Shown here one piece after another: positions 13,801 through 22,800 of a DNA stretch of 64,000 nt; position 1 is the stretch's first letter, and the number at the start of each line of letters is the position of its first letter. Source of the DNA: Diphasiastrum complanatum (lineage: Eukaryota > Streptophyta > Lycopodiopsida > Lycopodiales > Lycopodiaceae); assembly GCA_029204225.1 (NCBI GenBank), contig CM055110.1, forward strand, positions 14,720,914 through 14,784,913. The letters are read 5' to 3'. The notes below the pieces were generated by a model. It had not been told where the DNA came from. It was given only the letters and a program-made list of their open reading frames with translations, and made no database searches. Both the position numbers and the translations under genes were made by a program.

Positions 13801-16800
13801 CAAACACGTTGCGAAAAGGCTTTTCAAAAAGGTCCACAAAACATTAATAGAATGTATAATATTACTACAGGAGGTACAAAAACATGATATGCAACCGGTT
13901 TAAGAATAATGGCAACAATTGGAGAGACGATATTTGGAACATGGAGAAATAATTCTGACTTGAGATCATCAATGTCTCTTGATTTCTTGCAATGTAAACG
14001 ATCAATAGCATCTCTAACCATGTGTGTGGTAAACAAGGAGAAGTGGCAAGGTTTGACAAAAATGGCATTGGAAATAGGTGTGGTTACGTCATAAAAGGGA
14101 AGTCACATATTGTGTCCAAGTGTAGAGATCAGTGAGAATTGGAGGCAAGGCCCTAGGATGGAACACGCCAGAAGCTGCCAGAAGAGGAGTTAAACAAGAA
14201 CTCCATTATCCAAGCATTTTCAAGCATCTCATTAATCTATTTCTTTTTCCAGAGCATACAACAATATCGACATTGGGTGCCCCACAAAAGATTTTTGGCA
14301 CTATGATGGACCTAACGGTAGTGGATAACAAGGGAATGGAGGTCACGACATTCTTAGTCATACCTCTTTTCGGGCACATTTGCTTTTGGCTCAATAAGGC
14401 TTTGAAGGGAAAGAAAGTGTGAAGATGTGAGGAATGAAGATGGAATTTTGAGGGAGCTTTCAGATAGGAACTGGGTAAGCAAGGAGAGGAGAGATTCTTG
14501 GTGTAAGCAGGTGTATTCATGGTTTAAGAGGTATTTTGGTTTACCTGCTGAAGAGCTGTGTAAGGAATCCATGAAAGAACCCACACGGAAAGTCACGAAG
14601 GAGTCGTCAGAAAGTGTGGTAGGAGAAATTGTAAGATCAAAAATGGAATGAAAGTCTGATTTGATGAGATAACTGATGACATTGTTTCTACCATTTGTGT
14701 AGGTGACATGTGTAACCTCCACATAATAGCTATCTGGACAACCCATTATAAATAGCCAACTCATGAGATTCCCTTAAATGCAATAACAGCTCATCGTATC
14801 TAGTAACAAGACCATCAGCATCATCCGATGATCTCAGAATGCTGAATTCCCCATTGTCCAGAGCATAAATACAAAGTCTGTCATCCACTAAGTGAAAGCC
14901 ATTTTGTGGAACTACAATCTTGGGACTTGAGATCTCCTAGAGATAGAATCACGCCTCTGTCAGCAAAAGTAATAATATCTTTTGAAATCCTCTCGGAACA
15001 AGAGAGACTGGAACTACTGGCATAACCAGCAGTCTCAAGAGTAAAGTAACAAGTTGCAACATAGACATTCTTGGTTAAACCAATACTCTAACCCAAACCT
15101 TGGACCCAAATAAAGTCTATGTGCACATCTTGCTTAACCAGTGACACCACAGAGTCGAGAGTCTCTAAAAGGACAAGTCACCAAACCCGACCATCTGCCA
15201 TTCTGTGATCTTGTCTCCACTTAAAAAGCCGAAAACTGAGAAAAGTCGGAGTAGGATGGTAAACCACTGATATGACTCTCATGTGTCTTTGAATAAAAGA
15301 GGATATCAACTTCATTAATGAAATCATGCAAATCCTTCCTGTTGAAGAGGAGTGGATACCATTACAATCTCAAAACCATACGCTCAAAGGGAGCAACTGT
15401 GACCTCAAGGCTCTACGCCTCAAGGTCTCTACTCCTTATGTATTAGAAAAAGATGGAGAAGGAGGGGATTTCCAATGCATAAACATAGGACATTGTCCCT
15501 GTAAGCAACCATCTACCTTTATCTTTAGCTTTTTGGAAATCCTTCTTCCTCTCTTGGACCTGAATGAACATGAAATTGTTATCGATGTAAACCTTGGTTG
15601 CTTTGAGTTTAACCCTCTGCCTGAGGGCTTCTCTCCCGTTATCCAGTGTATATAATCTGATAATTCAGTTGGAGTTATCCACCTCTGTGTCCTCCAAGCA
15701 CTTTCCATACCAGGGTTCTTCAACTCTAGAGTGACATCCAAAAATTGTTTTGCTTCCGGCTATGCATCTTCTGTCTCATAAACACCTCTGACTCTGATGT
15801 TGAGGGATTTACTATCTCTCAATTTTGAAAGGGTGGCCCTCATCATCTCTGCCAAAGGTTTAACAGTTGCATTTGGAATCCCTAATAACATCATCCCATG
15901 ATTTTGTAGCAATCTTGTGCTCTTCCAAGTAGGATTCAAGACCAAGGATCTTTTTGGATGTGTATCCCTTTGGCAGCAAAAATTTCAAGTTTACACTCTC
16001 ATGTTCAAGAGTAGCAACCCTATCAGCAAGAGATCCTAATTCTCTTCATGTTAACCATTTCTTTGATCACAAAATCTAGGCTCATGGCAAGAGCTCCTGA
16101 TGTCGGTAAATAGACTGCCACATAGACAATCACTCGAACTTAGCAGGAAATAGAAATATAAGGAATGTTTGGAGATCAGCAATGGAACCTCACCAACTTG
16201 TTGCAATGGACTGCTTTTAGCAGCATCTCTTGGCAGTAACTCCTACAGCAATTTCCCCCTCAAACTTGGCAGCAATGGCAGCATCTGTTGGCCTAAATCC
16301 TGGGCAATGCTTCAAGAACCTTTTAGCCTCACAAAAATAGTAACAAAAAGTGATGAAAATCACTGTTTTGGGCAGTAACAAACTCCTGCCAATAAGAAAC
16401 TGAGGGCAGCAGTACTTTTGCTAGAAAAATGAATGTGCTCGTCCCTTACTCCAAACTCATAAGAAAAGGATGAGGCAGTGAATAGAAACAGGCACCCTGC
16501 ACATTCATTAGAGAGAAGGCAGCAGTGAGCCTGGGAGAGAGAGAGAGCAGTTCTGCTAGAAAGTTCTATTCACACTGAGGAGAGAGGTGCTGGCTTACTG
16601 CAGCAAGAAGAGGAGTACGATCTCATAAGGGCCAATTAAACCTTCAAGAACAAGTCGTGACTCAAATCCGGGGCAAAAATCATTTAGTATTAACAATCTG
16701 TATTCACAAAGAGTATTAACAATCTACAATTTAATATCTACAAATTGCTCACCCCATTTTATAAGCAATTTGTTTCCAGAAAAGTGTTGACATAACAAAT

Positions 16801-19800
16801 ATAATCTACCAATTACAACCCTCCCCTTCCGATTTGATATAATATTGCCTTCTGGATCTATGTCGTAGAAGGGATTAGTAGATGATTCTTCGGAGTGGGG
16901 GGCCGTAAAGCAGCTTGTGAGGGTCGAGATCCCTCCCCTTGAGAGTAAGGACGAGGTTTTGTAGTTGTAATTTTCTTTTGAGATTCAAAGATGTATAAAA
17001 GTTCGAAATGTAACTTCCACTCCCACTATGATTGCTAGAAATTGATGACATGGTAATATGCTGATTACATTCATAACATACAATAAATTAAAATGAACCT
17101 TAATCAATGAACATAAAATCCTATTCTAAAAATGTATTTATAAAACCCTATCAGTTACAAAACAATGCATTAACATTTAAAGTTTAGGTATTGAAATTAA
17201 GTAGGAAAGAAATTCAATCACAAAACTTTGCATATTCAAGTTAGAGTTTCATACTGCAACAAGGTGCACACAAATGCACAACATATAAGAATCATACTAT
17301 TTAAAAATCAAAACATAAGAATCAATATTTTTTTAAATTGACTAATTTTATGTTATTCATATTTTTATTTATGAATCCATGTAGTTTACCACAAGGAGAT
17401 GAATTGCATTCAATCAGTTCAGCGATGAAGATGCTACTCAAGTCAATAGAGTAAATGTATATATGTTTGTACGTTGATAAGAAAATTGTTGGCTAAGTTG
17501 ACATGACTTCGAATATTATGCTAAAGTAACATGTACTTGACTTTGTTTCTCATAGAAAAACTATTTTTAGGATAAAATATGGTGCACATGTGTTAAGTGT
17601 GATGGGCATAAGATGCATGAAAGACGCATTGTTGAAAGTCATTGAGGGTCAACCATCAAATTTAGAAAAAGTTGAGGTTTGCTTTGAACGATTGCTTTTT
17701 TATACTCTATTATAATGTTTATCACTCTATATCAAAGATGCAGGCCGCGATCCGGAACGTGATCTGGGATTTCCCATTAGGGTTTGCCGGAGCGCAAATT
17801 TTTTTTTTTTTCAAACCTGCCAATATGGGTATGCAAATGAAATGATTAGCTTCAGTATTTCTGCTGCTATTCATTGGTCATTTATTGCAACTAGCTGTGG
17901 GGATCCCTCCACAATAGAAAAATAATTTGCAAATTTTTTTGCGATCCGGATCGTTTTTCCAGCGGATCGTGATCCGCTGCAACTGAGCTCTATATACATT
18001 CTTGTTGAATTTGTTTAATGTGTGTAGACGTGTAGACAATAAATTGAATGCCATTCCATGGAGTTGATCCATCTGTATTTAGTTCAGTCAAATGGCTGCA
18101 ATGGGAAGAAGCAGTTCTGTTGAGAGGGAGAGCAGAGCCATAGATAAACAAAAGAGGTACAGGCAGCACTAGTGATCCACCTCCATGAGAGAGAGAGAGA
18201 GAGAGAGAAATGGATGGTATAATAGGAGAGAGACACACACGTACACACACACACACCCAAAATGATTGAGCCATGACCAATAGTTCAATGACCGTGCTTT
18301 AAGAATTACGCACCTGATGCATGAGCATAACACAAACAGCTGCATCTCTGAACTTTGTCTTTGGGAAAAATGCAAATGCATTTGTGATTGTGAGGAGCCT
18401 ATCTCCAAATGCCCAGTACACAGCTGAGGCTGATGGTATAGTTAAAGAGAAAATGTAGAGTACTGCATACAGGTACATCACTTTGTACTTTCTTGGTCTC
18501 CACATGGCATGCATAATTTCTCTGGAACAATCGTTCAAATACAAAATTTTAATTAAGAAAAAGAAAGATGCTAAGAGTTTCACATGAACTTTCTTGCGTT
18601 ATGATGAAGCTTTGATCAGTAGGTATATTCAAGAGGAAAAGCTTGCAAGGCTTTCTAAGCTTTCTAAATACAGTAAGTTTCAGGACTCTATTTGATAATT
18701 AGAGTTTTCCATTTGGCATTTTCTTCCACTGGCATACTCTTGTTGAATTGATGATAAGATTTGGCACATACATAGTAACAGCATGGCCACCAAAGGCATA
18801 GAGAATGTTAGAAGCTCCTGTAAAGTAGAGCTCCAGACTGTTGGCTTCAGTGTACTTCACATCTGGCACCTGCAGAAGAACAGAGAAATTTCCATGAACA
18901 AACTTAACACCGTATTTGAAAGTTCACAATAGTGCGAAGACAAGTACGGTCACAAAGTTTTAAGAAAGAGCCATTAAAGTTCATGAGATCTTAGATAAGC
19001 ATCTGCTTCATCCCTTTCTCTACATTTCAGTAGAAGAAAAATTCAAGGTGCCAACAATGCAAACCTGGCCATTGAGTGCTGCAGCTATTGTTAGATACCA
19101 TGCAGTATAAGTTGTCATAAGAATGCCCAGGAATGACCACAAGCGGTAATTTTGGGCCGTTGGGATCAGGACCGTGAAGATGAAGAGTGCTCCAAATATT
19201 AGCGTCCATGTGCGCTTGGGGAGAGTATCGTTGATATAGTACACTGTGCTGAAAGTTGCGATTGTGATTATTAACTTGTTAATATTCAGCCCTCTTTCCT
19301 GAAAATTGCTCCCAATAACATCTGCATGAAATATCACTCTCTAACTGAAGAAATTTCATGAGCAATTTGACAGGATTAGAGCTAACCTGCCACATGCTAC
19401 CAATTGAATGATAGAACCACAAAAGAGGTAAGTAGTACTGAAAATTAGCCCCACAGCTTTCCACCAGGGTCCCAGAAGCCCTCCCAGTACCTCATACCAC
19501 TGATAAGATGCAAACACCATGTGCTCAAATTAGAGATTGAAGTAATCAGAAGTCCTCACAAATACAAGTTACAACAAAGATGCTACTACACAATTAGCAC
19601 CACCTCACAGAAAAAGTTTTAAAAGTCTCTGGTGAAATCAAGGTAACCTCTACCTAAAAAGCTACTTCCTTAATAGGAAGTAAAAAGCCAAGCACAAACT
19701 AGAACTGATTATATAGTTGTCCAGCACAATTTTAGAGAAATGGTTGTAATGATGCTCTGCTTCCATTCTCATGCATTTGTGGCTGAGCATTGTGGTTAGG

Positions 19801-22800
19801 GGTGCGATGATCGGTATAGCAGAAAAGGTAGCTAGTGCACCTTCAGAACATCAGGCTACTTATTGGCAATGTGGTTGCACGCCAGCCAAGCCTAGTCATA
19901 CTAGCCAGCACGAGGCAAAAGAGGCCTGGTTATCCCACAGGCATATGGATTAGTTTGAATGGGCTACATCGGTAATAAGAACTACCAAGGCCCATAGGGG
20001 CTTGGTTTAAGAACGTATGGATGTCCCCTAGTACCAGCGTTTGGGGGTTCCTCACACAATTGGCAGGTGGCAAGGACGCTTGTATGATATCCAAGTACTC
20101 CGCCCATTTTTCTCAACACAGTATCGGAGCTGGCTTTATTTGCAAGCTTCAACAAGTCTGGAGGAACATTGGAAGGAAGCCTTAACAAGTCTGGAGAATA
20201 ACGACATCCCGGTTAGCATTGGCATGACGTTTGCTAAGGGGAGTGTTGGTAATGTAGCTGCGCCCAGTTGTATCAGCCAGCAAGAAGCAAAAGAGGCATG
20301 TACAATCACAAAAATGGAGGCTAATACAATATACGTCTTAATGTGCCTGTGCCGAACTTTATATTCTAATCAGTATCTATGATACTATCCTGAAAGTTTA
20401 TCACCTTCATAACCATCAATATTGTACACTCAGATCACACTGATAATACCAAAAGGAGCGTTGAAATAACCTCCATCAAATATATCTGATTTTAGCTTCA
20501 CAGCATGTTGTCATTTGCTAATACGATGCATGCAAGAGTACTGAAAAACTCCCAAATGGATATACTTTCCTAAAGGTGCACTGTGCTACTGACAGCTTCC
20601 ACTTAATTTCCAATTATGTCATAATACAAAGTAAAACTGAGATTCTGCCTCAAATATAAGCAACCGAATACATAGAAACAAGAAAGAAAAGAACATGGAG
20701 GCTTCTTCATCATATTATGATATAGGTTCCTTATAAGTTCTTTTCAAGACACTCGTTGCTCTTCCTTGTACGGAATCAGCTATTTTTAATGTTCTTTTAG
20801 CATTCTTAGCTGGAGGCTGTTATTTGTATCATTGTTTTTTATCATTTATGCTTAAGCTGATGCTAGAATTCATAGCATAGTTGCAGTTGCAAACCACAGT
20901 TTGAATCGCGACTCACACCCGCGATTTGCAATTCTGGTTAGCGTTTAGAGCATTGTTTTTTTTTTTGGGTGGGCAATCAGCTTCAAGCTCTTGCCTAGAG
21001 CAGGTTGCCACTAGTTTCAGGTACAGTAAGGTCAAGGTAGATATATAGCTGGAACAATGTTAGACACTGGATTCAAATTTGCTGAAAACTGTGACTGTTG
21101 AACATTTCTTGGATAATAAGCATGACTGAGCTCTCTCTCTCTCTCTCTCTCCAATATATAAAGCATGTGTGAAAAAAGTTTATCATATACAATGTCGGGC
21201 CAAATGGCACCATAATGCAGTACAATAATGTCTGATGAACAATATTACTAATATACAACTAAGCCTCTGGCTCGTCCTGATATCCAATGAGTCTGTGCAG
21301 CTTGAATCAGATGTGTCTAATGATGACTATGAGGGTGATATGCGTTGGGGTGAGTCCCCACCTCTGTCTCTGCCTATGCCTCTGCTGCCCCTGCCTGCTA
21401 CCCAGCCTCTGCCCCTGCCCGCCACCCTCTAGCTACCTCGAACTGCTCCACCTATCCCGCTCCCTCTAGCTCGGCCTCTCATCTGTGATCTCGTACCCTG
21501 AGAAGGCCCTATAAACTCAAAGTCGGCCTAGCCTACAATCGCATGTGATGCTCCGCTCCTCCGTACAGTCAGGGTTCACCTACAATCCAAGTACCACAAG
21601 AGTTAGAACCATACATCAAGGAGCTACATATTGAACCATAACAAACCATTGCATTTCAAGCAAGTCAAAACATTGACTCATCTCAATCAACTTGGCACCC
21701 TCTGCAGTGCCTCTCAACATGTGTTTGTTGCTGCTCACAAACATCAACCGCCTGCACTGCTCAATGTAGAGCCTGTTCCTCCTCTCCATGTGATGTGTGG
21801 CCCATAAACTCCAATTCCGCTCACAAGAGGAAGCTAAACAGTCCTTTGAGAGGACTCTCTTGACCAATCGCCATAGGTCACCAATGCTACACCCGTGCAT
21901 GCTCCACCATGTCACAGACTACAACTGATCCTCCCTCAAGTGGCACCACGCTCGATCAAAGGGCCCTAACCCTCGCTCGAACTTCACCAGGTCTCACTCC
22001 ATGTTCCTAAGCATCGGTCCTATTGGCAAAAGAACCACACCATGCATCAGTACACAAATTTCATTGGTCGTATGTGAATGGATTGATTAGGAGTCTCTAT
22101 AGGCATGAAGAAACACAATGTAGCATCAAACGTCACCTCAAATGGTCACCCCGCCTACAAGTAAATACACAAAGGGGGCCAAAAAACATATGGATTTGGG
22201 GTGATACATTCACATCTTACATATGTGTGGTAACTGCTAAAAATAACATTGTAGAAATGTCCATCGGCCCAAAGGAAGATGGTTTAGGACAAACACCCAC
22301 TGAAATAAAAAATCACTCTTCTTTAAAGTTTCCCAAATCAATCCCTTCACCCACTTGATTAATCTCATGTTGTCTTTGTGGACCTCATATAAAACTTCAG
22401 CTTTACTTCATCTTGATCATATGTCTCGGAGCACTTCTTATGCTCGTGTTGTAACGATCTATCACAGATTATAATAAAATATCATATATTTTTTACAGAA
22501 TTCAACACAAATGAGACACCATAACAATAAGTTTGTTTGCCCAATGAGTCCATTCCTAAAATGATGGCCATCGTGAATAGGAAACATTTTTGCTTGAATT
22601 CTTGATCCAGCACATGCTCAATCCCAATACTTGCATAAGTACTGAAAATCTGTTTCGTGAATCTCAACCTTTGTCCAATGGAATTGCATGTGTACACTTA
22701 TGAAATCTATCATCAAATACACTTATCTACATAAGAAGGTCGACATGCACTGCTAACTAGAGTCATGAGAAAGTAAACAGAATAAGTAGGCAAACTTGGA

